6,681 nucleotides of DNA from Brevundimonas sp. Lineage in GTDB: Bacteria > Pseudomonadota > Alphaproteobacteria > Caulobacterales > Caulobacteraceae. Positions 1 through 5,926 of this stretch are shown here, in pieces. The position numbers were made by a program, and so were the translations under genes. The stretch covers positions 1 through 6,681 of the forward strand of contig NZ_JAVHLH010000162.1 of the NCBI RefSeq assembly GCF_031082345.1, given 5' to 3'. Each line of letters starts with the position of its first letter. Within the stretch, counting starts at the first letter, position 1. The notes beneath the pieces were generated by a model, which was not told the origin of the DNA, made no database searches, and worked only from the letters and a program-made list of their open reading frames with translations.

Positions 1-260
1 CGCACCCGGTCGACCGGCCGGATGTCGGCGGGCGGGGCGAGGGCCTCCAGCCGGTCGCCCAGGCCGAGCGCCTCCAGCACCCGGATCAGGGTGTCGAGGG
101 AGACGTTTTCTCCGGCCTCGAGCCGGCGCAGGGTGTTGAGGGCCACGCCGGCGTCGTCGGCGAGCTGGCGCTGGGTCAGGTTGCGGTTCAGCCGCTGCGC
201 CGCCAGACGGTCGCCCAGTTGCTCCGCACGGATCAGAAGCGCAGCTTCCGAGGTGGACAT
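1..260 (-). CDS. XRE-family helix-turn-helix regulator, HipB-like (partial; C-terminus beyond left edge)
   Basis: DNA-binding regulator of the Cro/C1 (XRE) type. The frame opens with ATG at 260-258 and stays open to the window edge, giving 86 complete codons starting MSTSEAALLIRAEQ. The helix-turn-helix lies at about residues 16-65: LTQRQLADDAGVALNTLRRL (28-47) holds the second and recognition helices, followed by EAGENVSLDTLIRVLEALGL, the usual end of the XRE fold. The next stretch (GDRLEALAPP, about 68-77) resembles the linker of HipB-like antitoxins that precede hipA genes; this is family resemblance from memory, so the toxin partner is inference. The start is supported by AGGGG at 268-272, seven bases upstream. 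It has its own promoter candidate and operator-like repeats upstream and is 169 bp from the secretion operon. It could instead be a stand-alone repressor of transfer genes. Confidence 0.85.
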   Translation of the reverse strand, partial: MSTSEAALLIRAEQLGDRLAAQRLNRNLTQRQLADDAGVALNTLRRLEAGENVSLDTLIRVLEALGLGDRLEALAPPADIRPVDRV

Positions 261-266
261 TCAAGA

Positions 267-280
267 ACCCCTATGTAGGT
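267..280. promoter_or_regulatory. Operator-like palindrome, copy 1 (overlaps the regulator's RBS)
   Basis: ACCCCTATGTAGGT is an imperfect palindrome matching the consensus of three related sites in this gap (ACCCATATATGGGT). The similarity continues a few bases to the right (GTTTGTC). It overlaps the AGGGG ribosome binding site (268-272) of the XRE gene and sits about seven bases from its start codon, so a protein bound here could block transcription or translation initiation. The likeliest ligand is the XRE protein itself; that is inference. Confidence 0.5.
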
Positions 281-309
281 GTTTGTCGGCAGAATAGACT
301 ATTATCGCT

Positions 310-338
310 AATGTATTGGTTCTTGTGGGTTAAGGCAA
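310..338 (-). promoter_or_regulatory. Candidate sigma-70-type promoter of the XRE regulator
   Basis: On the minus strand a -35-like TTGCCT (333-338) and a -10-like TACATT (310-315) are separated by exactly 17 bp. Transcription would start near 303, giving a leader of about 43 nt before the ATG at 260. The -10 region lies in the most AT-rich part of the gap. The match is moderate and was found by eye, so it is a candidate only. The operator-like repeats flank it: one in the leader (267-280), two upstream of the -35 box (355-368 and 395-408). Confidence 0.45.
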
Positions 339-354
339 TGGCAATGACATCAGA

Positions 355-368
355 GCCCATATATGGGT
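355..368. promoter_or_regulatory. Operator-like palindrome, copy 2 (perfect 12-bp core)
   Basis: GCCCATATATGGGT contains the perfect 12-bp palindrome CCCATATATGGG (356-367), the best copy of the three. It is followed by GATTGAC, which parallels the right flank of copy 1. It lies 17 bp upstream of the candidate -35 box of the regulator and 62 bp past the end of the LPD7 gene. A symmetric site of this size fits a dimeric helix-turn-helix protein. Confidence 0.55.
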
Positions 369-394
369 GATTGACGACCATGCGGCCAATAAGC

Positions 395-408
395 ACCCAT
401 TTATGGTT
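395..408. promoter_or_regulatory. Operator-like palindrome, copy 3
   Basis: ACCCATTTATGGTT is a third, slightly degenerate copy of the same motif, in the same orientation, with right flank GTTTACA. Its centre is 40 bp from that of copy 2. It lies 22 bp downstream of the stop codon of the LPD7 gene. Immediately to the right is a small inverted repeat, TGTTT-AC-AAACA (408-419), which might extend the site. Confidence 0.45.
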
Positions 409-429
409 GTTTACAAACACACTTGCGCC

Positions 430-1113
430 TCAGCGCTCGCGGCGTCTGTCCGCGTCCGGGCGGTCCCTTGTCGCCGACCGTTCGAGGTCCGGCGGCGGCC
501 GGAAGGTGTGGCCGCGTTCGAGGTGGGCCGTGGCCCGCGCCCAGGCGCGTTCGAGCAGTCGCGTCCGCGCCGCCGGATCGCCGACCAGGGTTTGGACGGC
601 GGCGGCGGCCAGCCGCATGCGGGCTTCGAGTGGCGGGGACGGGGCGACCGGGCGCTCGGTGGGGCGTGGGCGATCGGGATCCTGGGCGGGGGTCCGGGCC
701 CCCCCCGCCTGACGGTCCCGTTCGGTGGGGCGATAGCCCCTCACCGCGATGTCCATGGCCTGGGCCTGGACCCAGGCCTCGCGGCGGAAGGCCGGATCGC
801 CCTCGACGCGGACCTGGGTCCAGCCGCGATGGCGGGCGATCCTGAGCATGTCGGCGACGACGTCGGGATAGGCGCTCGCGGCCGTCAGCGCCCGACCCGC
901 GTCGCGGAAGGCCGGCTGGTCGGCGCGGTGGTCGCGAAAGAAGCGCTCGGCTCGGCCGCGGCCGTCGTGTTCGATCAGATAGCGGTCGAGGATCGACGAC
1001 GGCAGGTCGCCCTTGCGGCGCGAGACCGGCGCCCGGTCCGGGCCGGCCGGACTCAGGCGGCTTTCGGCGGGCGCGTCCCGTTCGGGTTTGCCGGATGAGG
1101 GCGCGGCGGCCAT
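430..1113 (-). CDS. LPD7-domain protein, last gene of the secretion operon
   Basis: A 227-residue soluble protein with no signal peptide or membrane segment. Residues about 42-133 look like the LPD7 (large polyvalent protein-associated 7) domain, best seen in IARHRGWTQVRVEGDPAFRR (92-111) and in DIAVRGYRPTERD (121-133). LPD7 is known from relaxases, other conjugative-element proteins and polyvalent proteins; its biochemical activity is not settled. A disordered Pro/Arg-rich linker (about 134-162) leads to a helical segment (163-203) and an arginine-rich tail ending RRRER. The start ATG overlaps the virD4 stop by one base (TGATG). No Shine-Dalgarno is visible, so translation probably depends on ribosomes finishing virD4. 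An eight-base C run (699-706) falls in the linker. No relaxase catalytic motif is present, so this is not itself the nickase. Role unproven: substrate adaptor or transferred protein are possibilities. Confidence 0.85.
   Translation of the reverse strand: MAAAPSSGKPERDAPAESRLSPAGPDRAPVSRRKGDLPSSILDRYLIEHDGRGRAERFFRDHRADQPAFRDAGRALTAASAYPDVVADMLRIARHRGWTQVRVEGDPAFRREAWVQAQAMDIAVRGYRPTERDRQAGGARTPAQDPDRPRPTERPVAPSPPLEARMRLAAAAVQTLVGDPAARTRLLERAWARATAHLERGHTFRPPPDLERSATRDRPDADRRRER
699..706. repeat. Eight-base C/G homopolymer inside the LPD7 gene
   Basis: Eight consecutive C on the plus strand, read as G8 in the coding strand, cover the codons for Ala136 to Ala139. The reading frame is intact as given. 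A one-base slip would replace the C-terminal 88 or so residues, leaving the LPD7 domain whole. Confidence 0.9.
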
Positions 1114-2981
1114 CAGCGGTCACGCGCGGGATCAAGGGCCGGGGCGGGCGCGCGGACGCCCGCGTCGATCATTCGGTCCAGCCAGTCGCCCACCGCCGTC
1201 TCGTCGGCTCCGGGCGCAGGCGGCGGGGCGCCCTCCGCCGCGAAGGCGCGGGCGATGGCGTCGAAGCCGAACATCGCCGTCTCGTCGGCGGCGGGGACGG
1301 GAGCGACCGACTCGGGGGCGGGCGGATCGACGCGCGGCGCGACGGGGACGAGCGGCGGCGGGCGGCGGCGGCGGACGAAGACGCGCTCGCGCCAGGAGAC
1401 GATCTTGCGCCCCCGGGTCGGCGGCAGGCCGGCCTTGAGCACGATGAGGTCGCCGGGCGGCAGCTGCATCAGTTCCTGCGGCAACATCAGGGCGCGGCGC
1501 TGGTCGGAGGCGGTGGTGCTGCGCCGCCCCGGGGCCAGGCCCGTGGGTCGGCTGCGGCTGCGGGCGCTGTAGGTGTAGAAGCCGAGCCGCTCGCTGAGGT
1601 CCTGGGCGACCTTGAGCTCCTTGGGGGCGAAGACGACCTCGACGCCGCAGTTGGTCAGGATCTCCTCGGTGACGTCCGGGCCGTAGAGGGCGCGCAACTG
1701 GGACGGGCTCTGGATCACCGGCAGCAGGCGCAGGCCGTAGCCGGCGACGAAGGAAAAGGCGTGGGCGAGGACCGGGGCCGGGCCGAGACGGGCGAACTCG
1801 TCGAGCAGCACCAGCGCCGGCCGGTCGCCGGGGCCGGGCAGGGCGCGGCTGTTGAGATCGACCAGCTGCTGGAACAGCAGGCTGTAGAGCGGCGCGACCC
1901 GCTGCATATTGTCCGGGGCGGCCCCGAGATACAGGGAGACCCCGCCGCGGCGCAGGGCGCGCAGGTCGAAGTCGCTGGCGGCGGTGGCGGCGTCGACCGC
2001 CGGGTTGAGCCACAGGCCCATGCGGGTGGTGATGGTCTGGCGCACCGAGGCGAAGGTGTTCTCCCCGGCGCTGCAGAAGTCGGTCAGGGCCGAGACGCAG
2101 GGGCCCGACAGCGGTCGGTCGGCGCGCCGCCGTTCCGCGATCAGGGCCGGAAAGCGCGTGCGGGGATCGCCCCGGGTCAGCTGGCGGAAGATCTCGCCGA
2201 GGGTGAAAGGCAGGGCGGGGGTTTCGGCCACGAAGGCGCCGACGCCGATAAAGCCGATGCGGGCCGCTTCCGACCAGAAGGGGTCGGCGTGGTCATGGCC
2301 GGGGAAGAGCATCACCGCCATCCGCTGCAGTTCGTCGAGCACGACCTCGGGCCGGTCCCGCGCGACATGGCCGAGCGGGTTGTAGCGAGCCGTGCGTCCG
2401 TCGAGGGCCAGGGGGTCGAACATCAGCACCCTCTGGCCGGAGGCGGCGCGAAACCCGGCCGTGGCCAGGAAGTTCTCGCGCTTGATGTCGAGCACGACGA
2501 CCGAGCCGGGCCAGGCCAGCAGATTGGGGATGACCACCCCGACGCCCTTGCCGGTGCGGGTCGGGGCGTAGACGATCACATGCTCGGGCCCATCCGAGAT
2601 CAGCAGGCCGCCGCCGGCCCGTCCGAGCACCACGCCCTGTCGCGCCCGCAGGCCGGCGCGGCGTTGCTCGCCCGCCGTCGACCAGCGCGCGGCGCCGTGC
2701 AGGGGGCGGCGGCGGTTGACGATCATGACGACGATGAGGATCAGCAGCAGCAGGCCATGCCCGGCCGCGCCGATGCGCAGCCAGCGGCGCACCAGCGGAT
2801 CGTCGCGATAGTACCAGAACCAGCCGGGGACGCGGGCCAGGTCGATATCCGCCTCCAGTCGGCCGAGGCCGGCGAGGGCGACGAGCGCGGTTCCCGAAAG
2901 CGCGATCGCCAGCAGGGCGGCGAGAGCGAGGGCGACGAGGGCGGCCCTAGCCGCGGGGCTGACGCTTGCGAGCCGGCTCAT
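1113..2981 (-). CDS. virD4: VirD4/TraG-type coupling protein (T4SS DNA-transfer ATPase)
   Basis: Inner-membrane ATPase that links the relaxosome to the secretion channel. It is 622 residues, normal for the family. Two N-terminal membrane segments (about 12-37 and 74-89) flank a short periplasmic loop. The nucleotide-binding domain has a Walker A APTRTGKG (139-146, Lys145), followed by VGVVIPNLLAWPGSVVVLDI (147-166), typical of TraG/VirD4 proteins. Walker B is ALVLLDEFARLG (389-400, Asp394/Glu395). FDPLALDG (188-195) and YNPLGHV (200-206) are further family signatures. The C-terminus from about 538 is proline-rich and holds a repeated ADETA motif (565-569, 592-596). The start is fixed by GGAGGT at 2987-2992; the gene begins 35 bases inside virB11. 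Its stop overlaps the next start (TGATG). Its place at the end of the virB series argues that channel and coupling protein are co-expressed. Confidence 0.96.
   Translation of the reverse strand: MSRLASVSPAARAALVALALAALLAIALSGTALVALAGLGRLEADIDLARVPGWFWYYRDDPLVRRWLRIGAAGHGLLLLILIVVMIVNRRRPLHGAARWSTAGEQRRAGLRARQGVVLGRAGGGLLISDGPEHVIVYAPTRTGKGVGVVIPNLLAWPGSVVVLDIKRENFLATAGFRAASGQRVLMFDPLALDGRTARYNPLGHVARDRPEVVLDELQRMAVMLFPGHDHADPFWSEAARIGFIGVGAFVAETPALPFTLGEIFRQLTRGDPRTRFPALIAERRRADRPLSGPCVSALTDFCSAGENTFASVRQTITTRMGLWLNPAVDAATAASDFDLRALRRGGVSLYLGAAPDNMQRVAPLYSLLFQQLVDLNSRALPGPGDRPALVLLDEFARLGPAPVLAHAFSFVAGYGLRLLPVIQSPSQLRALYGPDVTEEILTNCGVEVVFAPKELKVAQDLSERLGFYTYSARSRSRPTGLAPGRRSTTASDQRRALMLPQELMQLPPGDLIVLKAGLPPTRGRKIVSWRERVFVRRRRPPPLVPVAPRVDPPAPESVAPVPAADETAMFGFDAIARAFAAEGAPPPAPGADETAVGDWLDRMIDAGVRAPAPALDPARDR
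1194..1289 (-). repeat. 27-codon spaced duplicate motif in the VirD4 C-terminal tail
   Basis: The 15-mer CGCCGTCTCGTCGGC occurs at 1194-1208 and 1275-1289, exactly 81 bp apart. Both copies encode ADETA in the virD4 frame. Each is followed by a short potential amphipathic helix (FDAIARAF and WLDRMIDAG) and the two are separated by a proline-rich spacer. The whole-codon spacing suggests an internal protein duplication rather than chance DNA repetition. Confidence 0.6.
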
Positions 2982-3954
2982 GCCAGACCTCCGTCATTCG
3001 GAACCGGCCGTCGATCTTCTTCATCTGCACCACCACGTCGACGAGCAGATGCAGCAAGGCGCGGATGTCCTCGCGCGGCAGGTCGCGTCCGCCCTCGGAT
3101 TCGCGCACCAGCAGGGTGAGCTGCTCGAAGGCCAGGGCGGCGGAGTCCGCGTGCACCGTGGTGATCGAGCCCGGATGGCCGGAGTTGACGTTGCGCAGAT
3201 AGAAGAAGGCCGTGCCGTCGCGCAGTTCCTGCAGCAGGATGCGGTCCGGCCGCATGCGCAGGGCGCTCTCCAGCAGGGCCTTGGCGCCGACCCGGGCCAG
3301 GCCCTGTCCCTCCTTCGAATAGAGCAGGTGAACGACATTGCGGTGAGGGACGGTCAGTTCGCGGGTGTCCTCGATGGTCAGCAGCCGCTCGTGGGCGGGG
3401 ATCAGCTCGACCAGCCCCTTGGCGAAGGTGGTCTTGCCCGAGCCTGTCGCCCCGGAGATCAGGATGTTGCGGCGGCCCTCGACAGCGAGACGGAAGAATC
3501 CGGTCCAGTCGCCGGCGGTCCGGCGTTCGATCAGGGCGGTGTCGACATCATCGACGCCGTCGACGTCGGCGGGCCGCGTGTCGGCGAACAGGCCGGCCGC
3601 CTCGAACTCGCTGAGGCCCAAGCGCCGGTGCGACGGCTTGCGGATCGTAAGCGATACGGTTCCCGCCGGCGCCGCAGGCGGCAGGACGATCTGGCAGCGG
3701 GCGGCGCCGGGCAGGACGGTGGAGCAGATCGGCCGTTCGGCGTCGACGTCCTGTTTGGTGTAGGCGGCGGCGGCGACCGCCAGGGTGCGCAGCCAGGGCT
3801 CGGTCAGCTCGGGCCTCTCGTGCCAGCGCCAGCCGCCGGCCTGTTCGACCCCGACCTCGCCCGGACGGTTGATCACCACCTCGGTCACGTCGTCCGGCTC
3901 GAGGAAGGGCCGCAACGGAGCGAGGTAGTGATCGAGGACCGAGGTGTCGTCCAT
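2947..3954 (-). CDS. virB11: VirB11-type secretion ATPase
   Basis: Cytoplasmic, hexamer-forming ATPase at the base of the secretion channel, working with VirB4 and VirD4. 335 residues, close to the usual 330-350. The N-terminal domain (about 1-145) includes VTEVVINRPGEVGVE (23-37). The RecA-like domain has Walker A GATGSGKTT (168-176, Lys174), the Asp box TIEDTRELTVPHRNVVHLL (193-211), a Walker B-like RILLQELR (238-245, Glu243) and the His box NSGHPGSITTVHAD (257-270). All expected motifs are intact. The start MDDTSVLDHY is chosen because it fits the family length and abuts the virB10 stop (TGATG, one-base overlap). The longer open frame to 4470 only runs into virB10 and has no family similarity. 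There is no clear Shine-Dalgarno, so initiation is probably coupled to virB10 translation. It ends with TAG inside the start of virD4. Confidence 0.97.
   Translation of the reverse strand: MDDTSVLDHYLAPLRPFLEPDDVTEVVINRPGEVGVEQAGGWRWHERPELTEPWLRTLAVAAAAYTKQDVDAERPICSTVLPGAARCQIVLPPAAPAGTVSLTIRKPSHRRLGLSEFEAAGLFADTRPADVDGVDDVDTALIERRTAGDWTGFFRLAVEGRRNILISGATGSGKTTFAKGLVELIPAHERLLTIEDTRELTVPHRNVVHLLYSKEGQGLARVGAKALLESALRMRPDRILLQELRDGTAFFYLRNVNSGHPGSITTVHADSAALAFEQLTLLVRESEGGRDLPREDIRALLHLLVDVVVQMKKIDGRFRMTEVWHEPARKRQPRG
2987..2992 (-). promoter_or_regulatory. Ribosome binding site of virD4 inside virB11
   Basis: GGAGGT on the minus strand, five bases before the ATG at 2981, is a near-perfect Shine-Dalgarno located within the coding sequence of virB11. 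It decides the virD4 start, which would otherwise be uncertain because the two genes overlap by 35 nt. The next in-frame Met (residue 86) would remove both membrane segments. Confidence 0.8.
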
Positions 3955-5105
3955 CACCGGGCCCGCAGCCGGTAGACCCCGGAAAAATCGAGGTCCTGGG
4001 CGACGAAGATGGAGACCTCCGCGCCCTGGGCCTTGCGCAGGGTCGGCGGGATGCCGACCGAGTTCTGCAGCGCCACGGCGGCGGCGTCCGAAGGGACGCG
4101 GGCCGTGGATTGAACGTCGCGGCTCTGGCCGATGGCGGCGTGGACGCCGTCGTCGACGATCGACAGCAGCAGGGCCCCGCCGAACCGGTCCCAGAAATGG
4201 CGGTCCACCGCCCCGTCGAAGCCGGCGCGGCCGAGGGCGTCCGCGGCGGGGGAGGCGAGGGAGACGGCGACGCCGCCGGGGGTGACGGCGCGGGTCCACA
4301 GCACGAACAGCCGTCCGCGGCCCGGCTCCAGTCCGCCGCGGTACTCGCCGAGCACCCGGCTGCCCCGCTCCATCAGGACGACGGCGCCGTTGTCGGACCA
4401 GACGTCGCTCGGCAGGACGCAGCTGACATAGCCGGGTGTGGCGCTGTCCATCGCCGTCTGCAGCACGCACGGGACGCTGGTTCCGGCGGTCAGCAGCAGG
4501 TTGCGGTCCGGCAGTCGATCCGCTCGGGTCCGGGCGATCGGGCTGACCCGGCGCAGTTGGTCGAGCGAAGTGGGCGCCGCCGCCGGAGAGTCCGCCGGTG
4601 CAGCGACCCCCGCGGGGCGATCCGGAGCCATGGACGCGGCTGCGCCGGGCCGGCTGTAGGCGAGAACGGGCGCGCGGCGGGCGCTCTCGGCGAGCGCCTG
4701 GCGCTGGTCCGCGGGCGACGGTCCGCCCTTCGGGACCGGGTGGGGCGTGCGGGCGGCGTCGAGGGCGGGGATGCGGTTCGCCTCGTCGATCAACAGCGGC
4801 GCCGAGGGATCGGAGGCCGCCTCGCTCAGCAGCGGCGGATCGGCGGGACGGCGCGCCGGCTCGAACGGCGTCGACGGGCGCACCGGTTCGTCGGCGGAGG
4901 CGGGATCGCGACGGCCGGCGTCGCCCCGGTCCCAGGTGGCGAACAGGAAGACGCCGCAGCCCAGGGCCAGGGCGGCCAAGGCCGTCATCTTGCCGTGTCG
5001 CCCGCCGAGCCGGCCGGCGATGGGCGAGACGCCCCGGTCCCGGACGGGCTCCGGCCGGTCCGCGCCGGCCGGCGGTTCGGACGGCGAAGGGTGTTCATGG
5101 GTCAT
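3954..5105 (-). CDS. virB10: VirB10/TrbI-type envelope-spanning core protein
   Basis: Scaffold that spans inner and outer membranes and, with VirB9 and VirB7, forms the core complex; it senses ATP use by VirB11/VirD4. 383 residues. A short cytoplasmic tail (1-39) precedes one membrane helix (about 40-57). A proline/alanine-rich periplasmic linker (about 68-180) leads to the TrbI-like beta-barrel domain (about 195-378). That domain includes LLTAGTSVPCVLQTAMDSAT (204-223), YVSCVLPSDVWSDNG (226-240), the outer-membrane antenna region FWDRFGGALLLSIVDDGVHA (304-323) and the end motif DLDFSGVYRLR (371-381). Cys213 and Cys229 may form a disulfide. The start MTHEHP is preceded by GGAG (5113-5116) and overlaps the virB9 stop by four bases (ATGA). 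The open frame to 5201 would extend into virB9 and is not needed for the family length. Confidence 0.96.
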   Translation of the reverse strand: MTHEHPSPSEPPAGADRPEPVRDRGVSPIAGRLGGRHGKMTALAALALGCGVFLFATWDRGDAGRRDPASADEPVRPSTPFEPARRPADPPLLSEAASDPSAPLLIDEANRIPALDAARTPHPVPKGGPSPADQRQALAESARRAPVLAYSRPGAAASMAPDRPAGVAAPADSPAAAPTSLDQLRRVSPIARTRADRLPDRNLLLTAGTSVPCVLQTAMDSATPGYVSCVLPSDVWSDNGAVVLMERGSRVLGEYRGGLEPGRGRLFVLWTRAVTPGGVAVSLASPAADALGRAGFDGAVDRHFWDRFGGALLLSIVDDGVHAAIGQSRDVQSTARVPSDAAAVALQNSVGIPPTLRKAQGAEVSIFVAQDLDFSGVYRLRAR

Positions 5106-5926
5106 GGCCGGTCTCCGGCGGGGGCGCGCTCGACGACGGGGGAGGCGGTGCCGGTCCCGACGGCCCGTCCCCGCCCGTCCCGGGCCTCGTTGAACAGGCA
5201 CAGGACCGATCGGCCGCGGCGCAGGCGCAGGCCCCGGGGGACGCCGTGGATGACGACGAACTCGCCGCGGACGTCATAGGGGACCAGACGTTCGCCGCCG
5301 TCCTCGCCGACCTCGAACAGGGCCGGCAGGGCCTGGCTTCCGGGGAAGCGCAGGACGGTGAAGCGGCCGTTGTCGCTGACCTCGGACGGCTGCAGGGCGG
5401 GATCACCCTGGGCCGACCAGGCCAGGTTGCGCGGGCCTTCGAGCGCGCCTCGCGCCAGTTCGAGTCCGATCAGCCGGGTCTCGGCGGCGCGGGCCGCCGC
5501 GGCGAGCGACCCGGCGGCGGCCGTCTGGTCGTCGCCGGGATAGCGGAAGCGGATCTGCCATGCGACGGGGCCGCGCGCATCGGGGTCCCGGGCCTGGAGT
5601 TCGAAGGCGTAGTGGCGCGCCTCGCCGTCGCGGTCGGTGACCACCAGCAGATTGGTGGCCGGATGGCGTTCGCGCGGCTTCAGGAACAGGACCGAGCCCT
5701 CGGCCGCGACCTCCCAGGCCACGCTGTCGCCGATGGCGGCGTGACGGATCGTCTCCCGGGGCGAGAAGATGATCTGGGTCGCGGTGCGCCAGGCGCCGGC
5801 GACCGGATAGACGGCGCCCGGCTCATAGGCCACCTCGCGGACGCGGGGATCGGCGGGCGCCTGGGCCAGAACGGGCGAGGCGACGGCGAGGAGGCCAGCG
5901 GCGAAAGCGGCGGCTGGAAATTTCAT
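5102..5926 (-). CDS. virB9: VirB9/CagX-type periplasmic core protein
   Basis: Outer-membrane core-complex subunit that binds VirB7 and VirB10. 274 residues. A signal peptide is evident: MKFPAAAFAAGLLAVASPVLA (1-21), with probable cleavage before QAPADPR. The N-terminal domain (about 27-130) carries YAFELQ (106-111) and VAWQIRFRYPGDD (121-133), typical of VirB9. The C-terminal CagX domain (about 165-260) carries DNGRFTVLRFPG (185-196) and YDVRGEFVVIHGVPR (217-231). Next come LRRGRSVLCLFNEA (235-248), close to the family ending, and a variable Pro/Ala-rich tail. GGAGGT (5933-5938) lies six bases before the start, and the ATG overlaps the virB8 stop by four bases. Confidence 0.95.
   Translation of the reverse strand: MKFPAAAFAAGLLAVASPVLAQAPADPRVREVAYEPGAVYPVAGAWRTATQIIFSPRETIRHAAIGDSVAWEVAAEGSVLFLKPRERHPATNLLVVTDRDGEARHYAFELQARDPDARGPVAWQIRFRYPGDDQTAAAGSLAAAARAAETRLIGLELARGALEGPRNLAWSAQGDPALQPSEVSDNGRFTVLRFPGSQALPALFEVGEDGGERLVPYDVRGEFVVIHGVPRGLRLRRGRSVLCLFNEARDGRGRAVGTGTASPVVERAPAGDRP
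5113..5116 (-). promoter_or_regulatory. Ribosome binding site of virB10
   Basis: GGAG on the minus strand, seven bases before the ATG at 5105, sits inside the end of virB9. Together with the ATGA stop/start overlap it selects this start over the longer open frame to 5201. Confidence 0.65.

Noticed and set aside
22..297. A 91-codon plus-strand frame opposite the XRE gene
   Set aside because: Ser/Arg-rich shadow of the minus-strand helix-turn-helix gene, with no domain of its own.
408..419. TGTTT-AC-AAACA inverted repeat as an operon terminator
   Set aside because: The stem is only five AT-rich pairs with a two-base loop, too small to form a hairpin, and no T tract follows on the minus strand.
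401..1135. Other open frames on both strands within the LPD7 gene region
   Set aside because: Arg/Pro/Gly-rich alternative frames of GC-rich DNA; only the 430-1113 minus frame shows domain similarity and fits the operon junction.
1095..3119. A 674-codon open frame on the plus strand opposite virD4
   Set aside because: It is a shadow of the GC-rich virD4 codons. Its translation is low-complexity Gly/Ala/Arg/Gln with no domain, while the minus strand has intact coupling-protein motifs.
3955..4470. N-terminal extension of virB11 up to 4470
   Set aside because: The extension is Arg/Pro-rich out-of-frame virB10 sequence. The start at 3954 gives normal family length and overlaps the virB10 stop.
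5106..5201. N-terminal extension of virB10 up to 5201
   Set aside because: It overlaps the end of virB9, adds an Arg-rich stretch unlike VirB10, and lacks the stop/start overlap and GGAG site seen at 5105.
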